Positions 9,570 to 20,571 are shown, counted from the stretch's first letter. The stretch: 22,833 nt of DNA from Scenedesmus sp. ARA3 (GCA_004335835.1 RWJK01001830.1:106738-129570); one strand, 5' to 3'. Notes: generated by a model from the sequence alone, not told the origin. Program-made: numbers and translations.

Positions 9570-11045
9570 TCAGTTGCCAGGCGCCTGCGCTGCCGCCTGC
9601 CGCTCTATCTCTGCCTGCAAGTCCTGCAGCAGCAGCGCCACCTGCTTCTTGAATATGCTGCTGGTGTAGGGCGCCACAGCAGCGGGGATGGCCAGCAGTG
9701 GCTTGACTGCAAGCACGTGCTCCACACGGCAGCAGCCGGGCGCGCTGGGCGACACCTGCGGCAGCAGCGCAGCACACAAAAGCAAGTGCTTGCAACAATC
9801 AGACAACGGAGGTGCAAGCGCGTTTCACAGCTAGGCAGCTTGTCAGCTGGCAGCTGCCGCTATCTGTTGCAGCAAGCTCCCTTGTTGCAGCTGCAGCGTG
9901 GGCTCACCCAGACTACCAATGCACGCCTGCACCATGCACCATAGCTGTGTGTGGCACTGCCTCTGCTGCTGCTGCAACTGGCACAGCACTGTGAAGAGCA
10001 GGCGGCGCCAGCAGCCGCCCCCACCTGCCATCGCCCCTCAAAGTCTGTCATGAAGCTGCTCTCCACCAGCCTGAACACCAGCAGCCGCTGGCCCGGCTCC
10101 TCCGTCACTGCCAGCGCCACATCAAAGGTGCCCTTGAAGGCCAGGAAGGACCAGCCGCACGCCTGCGCAGAACAACGATAACAGGTGGCGCGGTGGCGGG
10201 CGCGTGCACAGAGGAGGCGTGAATGGTGGCGGGCGCGTGCACAGAGGAGGCGTGAATGGTGAGCTAGCTGGCATCAGCACGAGCAACAGGTCATCGGCAT
10301 GCGCCTGCAAGAAGCGGCGGTGGTGGTGCGGCACAGTGCACCCCAGCATCATCATCCTGAGCCTGGCCAGCTGCCATGGCACGCCAGCCAGCACCATGCT
10401 GCGACACTGACAGGCATGAAAGTGCCAGTGCTATCGCAACTGCAATCCAAGCTTTGTGCACACAATCACTGCAATGTCCTGCTGCGTGCATGCAGCTTAA
10501 ACCATACTGACACCGCCTGCTGACGCCCCTCGCTGACCAGCCTGATCCGCTGCGGAGCAAAACCAGTGTTTTTAGATGCCCACCTGCACCACCTGCTTGC
10601 CGCCCTCGGGCGTGAACACCGTCTTTGTGTCGGCAATGTTGCGGAACACGCGCGCACAGCTGTCGTAGTCTGTCAGGATGTTGTACACTAGGTCTGCGTC
10701 TGCTGCCACATGCAGCACGCCGCGCACGGTCTGCATGCCATCATTCAGCACGCCCATGAACTCTATGTCTGGCTCTTCAAGCAGTACTGACACCTCTGGG
10801 GCTGCTGCTGAGCAGCGCCAGCTGCGCTGCTGTGCCACTGCTGCTGCTGCTGCTGCTGGCCATGCAGTGGAGCTGTGAGGGAGGGACACTGCTGCTGGGC
10901 CTGGCCTACTGCTGCTGCAGTTATGCCTGTGGCATACGCTGGGCACAAGCTGACGAAACTGTAGATCTGCATGTACTGACGCACATGACCGCCTCCTAGA
11001 AGCTGCTGGCAATGCCTGGCTTGGGTGCTGCAACAAGTGCGCCAT
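9570..11045 (-). CDS. SRPBCC/START-like (polyketide cyclase/COQ10-type) protein, probably plastid-targeted
   Basis: Exons 11045-10584, 10162-10025 and 9755-9570 join in phase 0 at both introns to give 261 residues. Residues 1 to about 80 are Ser/Arg/Ala-rich with few acids (MAHLLQHPSQALPAASRRR and a hexa-Ala run), typical of an algal plastid transit peptide. Residues about 105-250 form a SRPBCC fold: GVLHVAADADLVYNILTDYD, then FKGTFDVALAV, SSFMTDFEGRWQV, CRVEHVLAVKP and a closing amphipathic helix, SSIFKKQVALLLQDLQAEI. The order and spacing match the plant polyketide cyclase/dehydrase and lipid-transport family, whose helix-grip cavity binds hydrophobic ligands. The ligand is unknown. The ATG at 11045 has a G at +4 and begins the longest consistent frame. 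Introns are 421 and 269 bases. I am confident of the family; the plastid location is inferred. Confidence 0.9.
10192..10257 (+). repeat. 33-base tandem duplication, two perfect copies
   Basis: Copies at 10192-10224 and 10225-10257 are identical, beginning GGTGGCGGGCGCGTGCACAG. They lie in the first intron of the START-like gene, close to the acceptor. Perfect identity implies a recent origin. Confidence 0.9.
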
Positions 11046-12136
11046 GACTGGTCCTGTGTTTGCTGCGCAGCTGCTGAATCAAAGTTGCCAATACGGATTG
11101 AACCAATTGAAAGAAACGAACGGTAGGTATGGCCTCGATAGCGAACGAGCTACTACGCAGAAGTGACTGGCAATGAGCGGTGCGTGATGTGATAGCCACA
11201 GACCAAGCAGGCAACGGCCAGTGACGCTTACGTAGGCCAATTAATAGATGTATCGCTGTAATACAATAGGCAGCAGACAGAAAGGCCTGTGTCGCCTGTC
11301 ACAAACACGTCAGACTGACACACATCTGGTCTTGATGCTCGAGTCAGCCCAGATCCGCCCAGTACAACCTTCAAATGGGCCAGGCAATACTACATGACAG
11401 CAATCTGGCTGTTACAGCACATATGTGCAGCTCAGTGTGCTCGAAGACCAGCGGCAACCTCAACTTGCAGCAACAAATCAACAAGCAGGACCGTCCATGT
11501 GACATGTTGACCCGCAGTGCAGAACGCACCCTCGCTGACATGCCCCAGCTGTGTAACTGCGCAGAGCACTGCTAGTGGATAAACAAAGTACAGAAACGTA
11601 CATATACTTGTCATACATTGCCCTGCAACCCCATTCAGCAGGCCTCAGTTGTCAACTTGCAAGGTGAGTCTACAAACCCACAGCTGGCCTGCTGGCCCAA
11701 GGCACGGAAGCTGCTGATCTCCATGTGATTAGCGACAGCATGCCAACTCACAAAACCACCATAACTGGATGCCCCGATTGAGCCCAGAGCCTATATGTGT
11801 GCTAACTGCTGTTATGTCCGACATTAAATTCGATCTGTATAGGGTGTTGTGACGTGTTCTGCTGGTGAGGCACTGCCTCCCGCTCCCGACAATTGGGCTT
11901 GCCCAATTGTGCTGTGGTAGCGAGCCAGTAGGATTCCGTCCCCCCTGGTAACAAAAAAATCGATTTACTGGCAGTGAAAGCTGCAGGAAAAAGCACCCCA
12001 ATCAAGCTCTAAAATACCAGCAACTACACCTGCAAATGCTGAGGAGGATCATTAAAGCTCTGCATAGGCGGTGCATGCCCTCCGCGTGCCATTATCTAGT
12101 GTCGTCGCCATTCACCATCATGTGATTAACCAAGCC
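11046..12136. other. Spacer between CNX3 and the START-like gene
   Basis: This is the 3' flank of CNX3 plus the promoter side of the START-like gene. No supported exon is present. It is more AT-rich than the neighbours. A minus-strand TGTAA at 11416-11412 is a possible CNX3 polyadenylation signal. A perfect inverted repeat lies at 11889-11910 (listed separately). Confidence 0.45.
11889..11910. repeat. Perfect 10-base inverted repeat with 2-base loop
   Basis: The arms ACAATTGGGC and GCCCAATTGT flank a TT spacer and are perfectly complementary. It lies about 230 bases downstream of the CNX3 stop codon, probably in its 3' UTR. It could be an RNA hairpin, a palindromic protein site, or chance. 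Confidence 0.8.
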
Positions 12137-13044
12137 TTATGACCAACTGTTGTGTGCAGATATCTCTGCTGCTCCTCGACAGCTGCTGCTGCTGCTGCCG
12201 CTGCCGCTGCCGCTGCCGCTGCCGCTGCTGCTGCTGCTGCTGCTGGTGGGCCGCAGCCAGCTGCCGCTCTTGCCTCCCTCCTTGGCATCCAGGCGCAGCG
12301 CCGTGATCTCAATGTCCTTGCTGACCGCCTTGCACATGTCGTACACAGTCAGCGCAGCCACCCCTGCTGCCGTCAGCGCCTCCATCTCAACGCCAGTCTG
12401 CCCCACACACTTGGCTGTGGCAGTGATGGCCACTGCCGCTGCCTCCTCCACCAGGCTCAGCTGCACTGCCACCTTGGACAGCAGGATGTTGTGGCACAGC
12501 GGGATGAGCGCGCTGGTCTGCTTGGCGCCTTGAATGCCGGCTATCTGCGCAATGCTGAGCACGTCCCCCTTGGCCAGTGCATTTGCCTTGACCAGGTCGA
12601 ACGCGGGCCGGCCCAGCAGCACCAGGCAGGAGGCGCTGGCGCTGCGGGAGGAGGGCGGCTTGCCGGCCACATCCACCATGGAGGCGCGGCCGCTGCCATC
12701 AACATGTGTCAGCTGCTGGGCCGCGTCCATTGGCGGCTCGCCTGCTGCTGCCGCTGCTGCTGCTGCTGTAGTGTCAGGCTGGCTGCTTGGCCTGGGTGGG
12801 GCGCTGCTGGGTGCTGTTGCTGCCACTGGCGGGGCCTGCAGGGGTTGTTGCTGCTGCTGCTGGAAGGCTGCTGGCTTGGGTGCCTCTGCTGGTGGGGTGG
12901 CTGGCTGGCTGCTGATGAAGACGGCATGGTCAGCGGGGACATTGATGCGCAGCTGCTGCTGCTGCTGCTGCTGGCCCTGAGGCAGAGCATGATGCTGAGG
13001 CTGGTGGTGCCAGGCTAGCTGCCGCTGCTGGCGCCGAAGAGGTA

Positions 13045-13087
<43 letters not shown>

Positions 13088-13546
13088 CTGTGCCACCTCC
13101 TGCAGCAGCCGTGACACTGCCCTGACCTGCTCCTGCAGCTGCACAGTGCACTGCTGCAGCTGTTCTAGAGCAGCAGGCGGCTCATCTAGAATCTGCTGTG
13201 GCTCCTGCACCACTGCAGGCCGGCCCTGGCTGCTGGCCAAGGAGGCAGCAGCAGCACTGGACACGTTGCTGCTGGTGGTGCTGCTGCTACTGCTGCTGGA
13301 GCTGCTGCTGCCTGCTTGGCTGCTGCCCATGACTCCGATCGTGCCAGGTGCGGCGGAAGCGTCATCAGAAGAAGGCCCATCGGGGCAGGGGCTCCCGAAA
13401 AACTCGGCAAGCTCCTTGTTCACTTCGTCCACGTCTGAATGCACGGAACGGGTGGGCAGGCACAGGGCGCCGAGCCTGCTGCATCCCAAAGTACACTTGA
13501 ATTGCTTGAAACTCCTGGAAATACATTCTGACAACTGGCGCCGCAT
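12137..13546 (-). CDS. CNX3: Cyclic pyranopterin monophosphate synthase (MoaC/CNX3), probably mitochondrial
   Basis: Single exon, 469 residues. It makes cyclic pyranopterin monophosphate from the MoaA/CNX2 product in molybdenum-cofactor synthesis, a mitochondrial step in plants. The MoaC domain spans about residues 280-432: LTHVDGSGRASMVDVAGKP, KGDVLSIAQIAGIQGAKQTS, LIPLCHNILLSKV, GQTGVEMEALTAAGVAALT, YDMCKAVSKDI and LRLDAKEGGKSG. Conserved residues are present, including K327, H353, E388/E390, D404 and K407. About 280 residues precede the domain: a basic presequence-like start (MRRQLSECISRSFKQF), then polySer, Ala-rich, polyQ (13 and 7 CAG codons) and Pro-rich stretches. A Ser/Gly repeat tail follows. 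The frame stays open to an ATG at 13795, adding 83 residues. I prefer 13546, which has A at -3 and starts a mitochondrial-type leader, while 13795 has T at -3. Confidence 0.95.
12178..12244 (-). repeat. Coding Ser/Gly repeat at the CNX3 C-terminus
   Basis: AGC and GGC codons alternate just after the MoaC domain, giving a Ser run, a (Gly-Ser) run and another Ser run. It is a low-complexity tail with no known catalytic role. Confidence 0.88.
12953..13084 (-). repeat. Two coding CAG (polyglutamine) tracts in CNX3
   Basis: (CAG)13 at 13084-13046 and (CAG)7 at 12973-12953, read on the minus strand, encode polyglutamine in the N-terminal extension of CNX3. Both are pure trinucleotide runs, hence prone to length change. 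Confidence 0.92.
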
Positions 13547-14182
13547 TCTGGCTGCGAAAAGGCACAGGACTCCAAAGAAGGTGCCCCTGCTGTCGAACTC
13601 GCGACAACAATGAAAGACGTGTCTTGAGGCACTAGATGAATAATATTTTGGTCTTTCTGTTCGAGGCTCAACCGAATGCAGCTGATCAGCACCATCCTGT
13701 GCACTGCGGTAGGCTGGGGTTTGGTGTGACAGTAATCTGCCACCCCACCAGGGCGGTGCGTCTGGCAGGCTCAGACTCAGACTCCCGACCTCCATAAACT
13801 CGAAGCTCGGCAGCTTTCCAGCACGTCAACATTTTGTTTTAAATGAGCAGACATGCGCTGCTTCGACTGTCAAACAACTCTGGACACACCCTCGAGCACT
13901 GCATGAAAGGAAACCACGGCAACTGGCCCGACAACACTTACTCCTCCTCACGACCAAACCTGGCAACAAGCCGTCACTGCACACCCCTGTGTGTGTGTGC
14001 CGCAGGTGTGGCGGCAACTGCCGCCCAGGTGCACAACTGAACACAGCCCCAACACTGGGCCAGAAAGCCTTGCTGGCCATAAGTGAGCAACACCGCCCTT
14101 GCTCCAGACCTCAGCCACACTAGCACGCCTTAAACACAAGCCAGTTGCCCATGCTCCTGCTGCTGCTGCTGCTGCTGGCGCT
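13547..14182. other. Spacer between the YGGT gene and CNX3
   Basis: This holds the CNX3 promoter and 5' UTR (with the alternative in-frame ATG at 13795) and the 3' flank of the YGGT gene. A (CTG)7 run on the + strand at 14157-14177 lies just past the YGGT stop. I see no other gene. Confidence 0.5.
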
Positions 14183-15511
14183 TCACATGGCGAAGTTCAT
14201 GAGGAAGCCGCGCAGGAAGTTGAGCAGGAAGAAGCCCAGCATGGGGCTCAGGTCGATGCCGCCCAGCGGGGGGATGATGCCGCGGAACACAGACAGGAAG
14301 GGGTCCGTCAGCTGCGGGCGGCACACAACAGCAGCAGCAGGCAACGCAACTAGGCAGGTGCAGTGTGGGGCACAGTGCGCTGCGCAGAACATGGGGCGCC
14401 GCTGCTGCTGAGCTCGTGGTGTCTTGCATGCAAACCTACACTGCAGGTACTGCGCTGCATACACCTCCGCCGCTATTGTTGCCAGCTGCTCACAGACCTG
14501 GCCAATGCAAATCCCGTGATCAAGCCATGCCGCGCACCTGGCGCAGCGTGTTCCATGGCTCGCTGAACCAGTCAATGTTGCGGAACCAGCTCAGCAGCAC
14601 GCGCACAGTCAGGATGGCCAGGTAGATCTGCGGCAGCAGCAGCAGCATTTTAACAGGTGGCAGTTGCAGTATGGTTCTGGCACTGCCCACGCAGCATCAC
14701 CATTGCCTGCCAGCAACTGTCATGGTGATGCACAACCTGTGTGAATGGCCTTCCGCCCGCTGTGCTGCAAGGCCATAGCTTAGCCAACTGAAGCAACAAC
14801 AAAAGCGCGAACAGGACAGCTTGCTGTGTAATTGGGGGCTGCAGCCAGCTGCATGAGCGTTGCATTGCACATGCAAGCATGCCCTGCCGTGCTGCCACTC
14901 ACGTCCACCGCCTTGGCCAGGCCGAAGTAGATCTCTGCCTGAGTGCTGCTGCTGGCCTTCACAATGGTGGTGCTGGCAAACGGCAGCACTGCCGCCATGC
15001 TGCTGCACTGCTGCTTCAGCGCCTGCACAGCGCTCTGCTGCTCCTCCTGCAGGGCAAGCATGCAGGGCAACAGCAGGGTGGGAGCCAGGTGCCAGAGGCG
15101 CGGCCCATGCTGTAGACGGCATGCGGATTGCAGACATTCTAGAATCCTGGCAAGCAGGAGCTCAACCGTGCGCAGGCGTTGTTCAGCAAAAGAGATCAAC
15201 AGGCAACTGCTGCAACTGCTGCTGTCAGGACTGCATCAGGCAATTCGATGCACAGCCAAGCTGCATGCATAGCCAATTATGCAGAAAATATTGAAAAAGT
15301 GCTGAAGTGATCCTCTCTGCTGTTGATAACATCATACCTGTGGCATGGCCTGCTGTACAGCAGCCTGTGCCTTGCTGACATGGGTCTGCCATACCCTGCA
15401 AACGGCAGTAGCTATGTTCCAGTTGCGCTGCGGCTGCTGCAGGGAGGCACAGACACGGACTGCCTGCCTGGTGCGGCTGCTCTGCAGCATAGGGCCAGAG
15501 CGGGTTCGCAT
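14183..15511 (-). CDS. YGGT/YlmG family membrane protein, plastid-targeted
   Basis: Exons 15511-15338, 15046-14903, 14627-14538 and 14311-14183 join in phase 0 at every intron to give 178 residues. Exon 1 is a plastid-type leader rich in Arg, Ser, Gln and Ala with no acidic residue in its first 50 (MRTRSGPMLQSSRTRQAVRV). Exons 3 and 4 carry the YGGT signature: a first membrane segment, IYLAILTVRVLLSWFRNIDW, then LTDPFLSVFRGIIPPLGGID and LSPMLGFFLLNFL, the second membrane segment. Length and order fit the plant YLMG1/YLMG2 type better than CCB3. YlmG proteins act in thylakoid or envelope membranes, and plant members affect plastid nucleoid distribution; the exact role here is unproven. Introns are 291, 275 and 226 bases. 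The second acceptor is preceded by a CTG run. Confidence 0.92.
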
Positions 15512-17178
15512 TGTCGCTGCACAGGTGTTCCCAACAACAGCAGCACATCAGTGCGTGTTACCTCTGAGAGCTGCACGGGCTGCTGCAAGCTTGACGTTTC
15601 CTACCTGCCATGTTGTAACCGCTTCGACGTTCTTACGCCGCTGAATCTAGCTGCGTAGTCGACGAGTGACACAGAGTGTGGCACTCCACCCGATGCAAGC
15701 TTAGATCCTGATGATTTGAGACACGCCAGCGCTTTTTAACCCTTATGGCATCAGATATAGAGTATACCTGGCAGGACACAAGTCAATGGGCCACAGCACA
15801 GAACCCTCTTGAACCTTGACCCCTGGCTGGCCGTTCCTCCCTGCACACGGAGCAGTGCCCATTCTCTCCAAACTAGACAGGTGCACATGGTTTGCAATGG
15901 TAAATACTTACATTATGCATCCATCATGCCAGGCAAGCACTGCAGGGCATCTGGTGGCAAAGAACTCCAAGCCAGTCTCACAACATTGGCTCACATGCCA
16001 TGTACTCGCTGTTGCTGCAGCAGGACCCACAGCTGGACACAATGAACCACCGCAAGCTCAGTGCACCACATACACTGCTAGGAATAACGCACCGCTACTA
16101 TGATGCTGCGCCGCGGCACCAGCCTCACACACCAGCCGCACAAACGCGCTGCTGTGACCAGTGAGCCCAGTGTCAGCATTGGCGTGCTGCTGCTCGACAA
16201 CAGAACGCCTGCTGTTGCCTCCAACACGCAAGCAACAGCATTGTACCGTAACTATAAACTACGCATCCGCACTCCCACCAGTCACGACCTGCTTGTGAGC
16301 TCAGATGTGACAGCTGCACAGGATGGCACTGCCACACACCCGGGCCGTGTGACACCACCAACACCACGTGTATACACTCTACGTGGATGCACTACACCAG
16401 CCGCTGAACGTGACTATACCAGCTTTGTTCCGCCTGCACAACACATCAATCGCCACACAACCTGCTAAGCAAAATAACCTCCAGGAGCATATCTGTTGGT
16501 TAATGGTCAAAGATACTCGTGTGCCGCATGCGGCCAGCCCACCAAAATCATGCTGCGGATGCCACTGCGCCACGCTCCACTGTTGTATGGTACACAAGGG
16601 GGGCATGCCCCTCTGGAGAGCAGCTGCTACTGACACACACGGGCCATGCGCCCCGCCAGACACCACACCACGTCAGCGCTCAGCCACTCAGCATTACTCT
16701 ACACGCAGAGGCGATCAGCACTGTCCACACACATGTTGTACAGGAGCAGGGTAAGGTACACAGCACCAGCCAGAGAATCAGCCGGTAGTAAGGACTACAG
16801 AGTACAATCAGACACCAAAACATACACACACATCCACACGCGTGACCTGCCTGGCTCACTGGCTCAATGGCTCATTCCCAAAGGCACAGGCATAGCCACG
16901 CACCACACATACAAGCTGCCCAGTACACCACCTGCCCGTTACGCCGCCCGCAGCAGCAGATGCTGCTGCACCAACCGCCAGCACAAATAAAGCATGTATG
17001 TTGGTTCCCCAAGGGCGTGAGGCGAGTACCAGCAGCAGCACGCCCAACCGCAGCACACATAAAGCATGGCGCGGCGCTGCAGCGCGCCGGCTGCCGTGGC
17101 TGCACCAGTATGCCACGTGGCACGCCCCACAGCAGCACATACACGTCGTCACAGGGTCGTCACAGCGCGGCGCTGCGC
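15512..17178. other. Spacer: 3' flank of the 289-residue protein gene and promoter side of the YGGT gene
   Basis: No supported exon is present. The + strand is strikingly C/A-rich from about 15800 to 17100, with many CACAC and ACCACAC runs. The minus strand is therefore TG-rich, which fits a long minus-strand 3' UTR. A minus-strand TGTAA at 15912-15908 is a candidate polyadenylation site. The stretch next to 15512 would hold the YGGT promoter. Confidence 0.4.
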
Positions 17179-18992
17179 CTACACCAGTATGCCCAGCGCC
17201 AGCTTGCTTGAGGCCCAGATGCCGCTGACCAGCGCGCGCACCAGCCAGGGGTGCTCGTACAGCTGCAGCGCGCTGTAGCTCACCGCGCAGGCGCGGTACA
17301 GCCAGCGGCCCCACTCCAGCACCACACGGTAGCGGCGCCGACGGATGGCCTGATGGCCGGAGGGAGGCGGAGGGGGCAGCAGCAGGCAGGCAGGGAGGGA
17401 GGGAACAGCAGGGGCAGGCGAGACGCTGCGTCAGCACATGTGCATGTGCACCAGGCAGCTGCAGGCTGTGCTGCTGCTGCTTGCACGCTGAGGCATCGAC
17501 AGGTGCAAGGGTGGCCATCATGTTGCGGGATGTGGGGGTTTGGACTGCAGCCCAGTCCGACTCCCAAGGTGGTGGGCCTGCTGCCGAATCATGCGGGCAA
17601 TGCCAAGCCGTCACCACACCCATCTATCCCTGTCCATCCACCCCTGTCACCCCCAGCCCTGCGCTGCCGCCCCTGCAGCGTCGCCTCCCCGCACCGTGAA
17701 GGTGCTGCGCAGCGCTGCCTGCAGCTGCTTGGGCTCCATGTGGCGCGCCTCGGGGGCGCGCGCCAGGTAGAGCGCGATGTAGTAGGCCATGCCCTCGATG
17801 GCGTCATCAGACGACACCTGGCCGCGGCAGCAGACGGCAGCAGCAGCAGCGCTCGCATCAGGTATGTTGCGATTGTGGTGGTTGCACGCACACATGCCCA
17901 ACAGGCTCTACGGTGTGTGGGAAGCTAGAATCAGTGGCAGTGCACACCGTAAACTGTTGCTCGTCAGAAGTCATTCGGATTCATCATTCGCGTTCCACTT
18001 CCTTCAAGCGCTTGCATGCGGATGCAACAAATCTCTCTGTCAAACACCAGCCTGAATGCAGCAGGCTGCATGCAAGGTGCCACTTGGCATGGCCACTGGG
18101 CTCCAACCCATCACAGCCGAGCAGCAGCAGCAGCTCACCAGCACGAATGCCTCATGCAAGTCATGGTGCAGCGCGGGCTGCTGCTCCACCAGCTCAAAGG
18201 CAGCAGAGGCAGCATCAGCCTCAGCGCCAGCAGTAGACAGTGCGCCTGTTGCTGCTGATGTTGGGTTGCTGCCGCCAGCGGCCTGTGTGGCGGACACACT
18301 GCTGCTGATGCTGTTGGCAGTGATGGCTGTCTTGGCTGCCGCTGGCCGCCTGCTGAAGAAGTAGCCGTACCTGCTGCTGCTGCTGCCTGCAGCAGGGCTG
18401 CTGGTTGCTGCTGGGGCCTGCTGCTGCTGTTGCTGAGAACTGAGCTCGTCCAAATGCTGTTCAGGGGCTGCTGCTGCAGGGCTGGTGGCGTCTGTGATGC
18501 TGCGCGCCGGCACCTGCAGCAAGCATATGTACAATGTCATGTCAGGAACTCGACCACTGTGCATGCACAAGGGTGCATGCACAAGGGAGCTGGGCATACC
18601 CATGCACAAACAACTGCAGGAACACAGGATGCGGCGCAACAGCTGGTACCCTGCCGCATGCAGCTGCTGTGTTGCGCACCCTCGTGAGCTCCAAGCCCTT
18701 TGCAGCCGCTCCTGGCGTCTTCTGATGCTGCTCGTGCTCTGACAGGTCAATCCATTCTGCTGAAGCCTGCTCCAACTTGTGCAAAAAGTCCTCAGTGGCA
18801 ATGTAGGTCTCCAGGCCCTCCAGCACCTGCATGTGTGATGCAATAGGTCTCAATTGGCCCCAGTCATTGATGCTGGCCGCAACCAGACTAGCATGTAGCT
18901 GGAAACAGAGTCCGAGCAACGGGCCCTAGCCAACTCACCTGCACGTCCAGCGTCTGACCCGCCAACACCGTTATTGCATCATTCTTCCCCAT
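17179..18992 (-). CDS. Unrecognised 289-residue protein (5 exons)
   Basis: Exons 18992-18939, 18826-18680, 18513-18139, 17817-17695 and 17349-17179 join in phase 0 at all four introns. I do not recognise the family. Residues 1-67 (MGKNDAITVLAGQTLDVQ, then VLEGLETYIATEDFLHKLEQ and AEWIDLSEHEQHQ) look like a compact helical N-terminus with no targeting peptide. Residues about 70-190 are low-complexity Gln/Ala/Ser with an RYGYFFSRRP island. Residues about 193-289 look well ordered: SSDDAIEGMAYYIALYLARA, HMEPKQLQAALRSTF, a basic RRRRYR, then VVLEWGRWLYRACAVSYSAL and VSGIWASSKLALGIL, aromatic and possibly membrane-associated helices. Strong G/C third-position bias and consistent phasing support a real gene. 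Exon 4 is preceded by CTG runs. The small first exon is the least certain part. Confidence 0.8.
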
Positions 18993-19786
18993 TATAGACC
19001 TATGATGTGGGGATCGTCACGTTGCTAGCGTCCAAGGACGCTGCCTTGTTGCGGAGCCAAAAACGAAGTTGGACGGCTCACAGTCACTAAAGCTAGGGCG
19101 AAATCGTCGGTATTCACATCTAAATATGCATTCTACGAGGTTGCTGAGCGAGTCACAGCAGGAACATGTCAGCTTCACCAGCCTCACCCCTGTTCTACCT
19201 CAGCAACACGGGCAGCAGCTTGTTGTGTGTAGCAGGGTGCCGGAGCTGCACCCAACGAGTCTGACACCAGCCCAAATGCTGCTGCAAGGGGCAGGGGCAC
19301 TCAGGGTTTGAGACCTGATGCGTGTCACTGACGTCACCAGCACTCAGTGCAACAGTGTTGTGTAGCCCTCCTGCTGTCAATGCAGCCCAACCGTGACCTC
19401 AAGGGGTCCCTTTAGTCGCAGGTGTTTGCTTGCTGAGCATCATAGGGACATGCAACCGTTGCTGAGGCCAGCTGCGCAGCACTGAAGCTTGTGTCATCAT
19501 GCATGGCCACGTGGGCGAATGAAGCACACATTGGTGCACGGGAACCATGTTGCATTGAGTCGTTCGCAGAAGATTGCACCTGGCTGTCTGATAATGACGC
19601 TTGATGTTGCATGTAGCAGAGCCGCTCTCCACATAGCGGCATGCCAATGATGCAGCACAGCAGTTGTTGCTGCATAGGACACACTCGCTGCCACTGACTG
19701 TTGCTCCACTAGCCTGCGCAGCGTGCCAGCTGTGTAGACCTTGAGCAGTAGCCGTACCTGCATAGCTAGACTCCTGTAACGCCAGC
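18993..19786. promoter_or_regulatory. Divergent promoter region
   Basis: This 794-base spacer separates two divergently transcribed genes, the unrecognised minus-strand protein and the + strand hydrolase. Both promoters must lie here unless upstream non-coding exons exist. I see no clear TATA box. No convincing coding exon is present. Confidence 0.5.
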
Positions 19787-20519
19787 ATGCTGGCGCTGGT
19801 AGCAGCGCTGCTGCTTGTGACCAGCAGCAGGCAGGCATGCACAGGGCGCGGCGCAGGGGGCGTCTGCCTGGCGCGTGCCAGCCCAGCTGAGGTGGCAGGC
19901 AAGCAGGAGGTGAGCATGACGTGCACAAGGCTGTGGAGCCTAGCCGTGTGTATGCCGCTTTTGTACGAGAAAAAGGCATGGGGTAGTGTCACCAGCATAA
20001 TGGCCTCCAGCAGGAGGTGAGCATGACGGGGCATGCGCCAGGCCCCAGCCACACGTGTGTGAGATATGCATTGGGTAGTAGTGGGTTTTAAACTAGTCAC
20101 GGTGTGAAGATGGACATACATGTGAGCGGCATGCAAGAGGTGGGCAATGCACACAAGCGCAGCGCACCCAACCCAGCAACGCAGCAGCATGCACACAGCA
20201 GCAACGTCACCTATCACAGCCGAGGTGGCAGGTCGCACCCTGCCTGGCTGACTCATTGCTGCTGCTGCTGCTGCTGCTGCTGCTGTGGTCTGCTGCGCTG
20301 CAGGAGATCGAGGGCACGCAGGTGGTGTGGGCGCTGCCGGCAGCGCCTGTTCCCCCCAAGGGCCTGCTGCTGGCCTTCCATGGCTGCGGCCACGCGGCCA
20401 CAGACTGGTTCCCGCGCTCAGACTCATGCAAGGACTGCATAGGTGCGGCGGCTGTGCACACGCCCAGGCGGGATGTGCCATGTGTCGAGGCAGCAGTTGC
20501 AGCAGCAGCAGCAGCAGTT

Positions 20520-20571
<52 letters not shown>

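Noticed and set aside
12152..13018. Plus-strand open frames with polyAla/polyLeu runs
   Set aside because: These are antisense shadows of the CNX3 coding sequence and its CAG tracts.
16100..16468. Plus-strand open frame of 122 codons starting MMLRRGTS
   Set aside because: It lies in C/A-skewed DNA typical here of the antisense of a minus-strand 3' UTR; no domain, no splice partners.
20491..20571. PolyAla/polyGln coding segment in the hydrolase
   Set aside because: The phase-1 junction 20442/20787 places this CAG tract inside an intron and restores the conserved SCKDCIGLPEE sequence.
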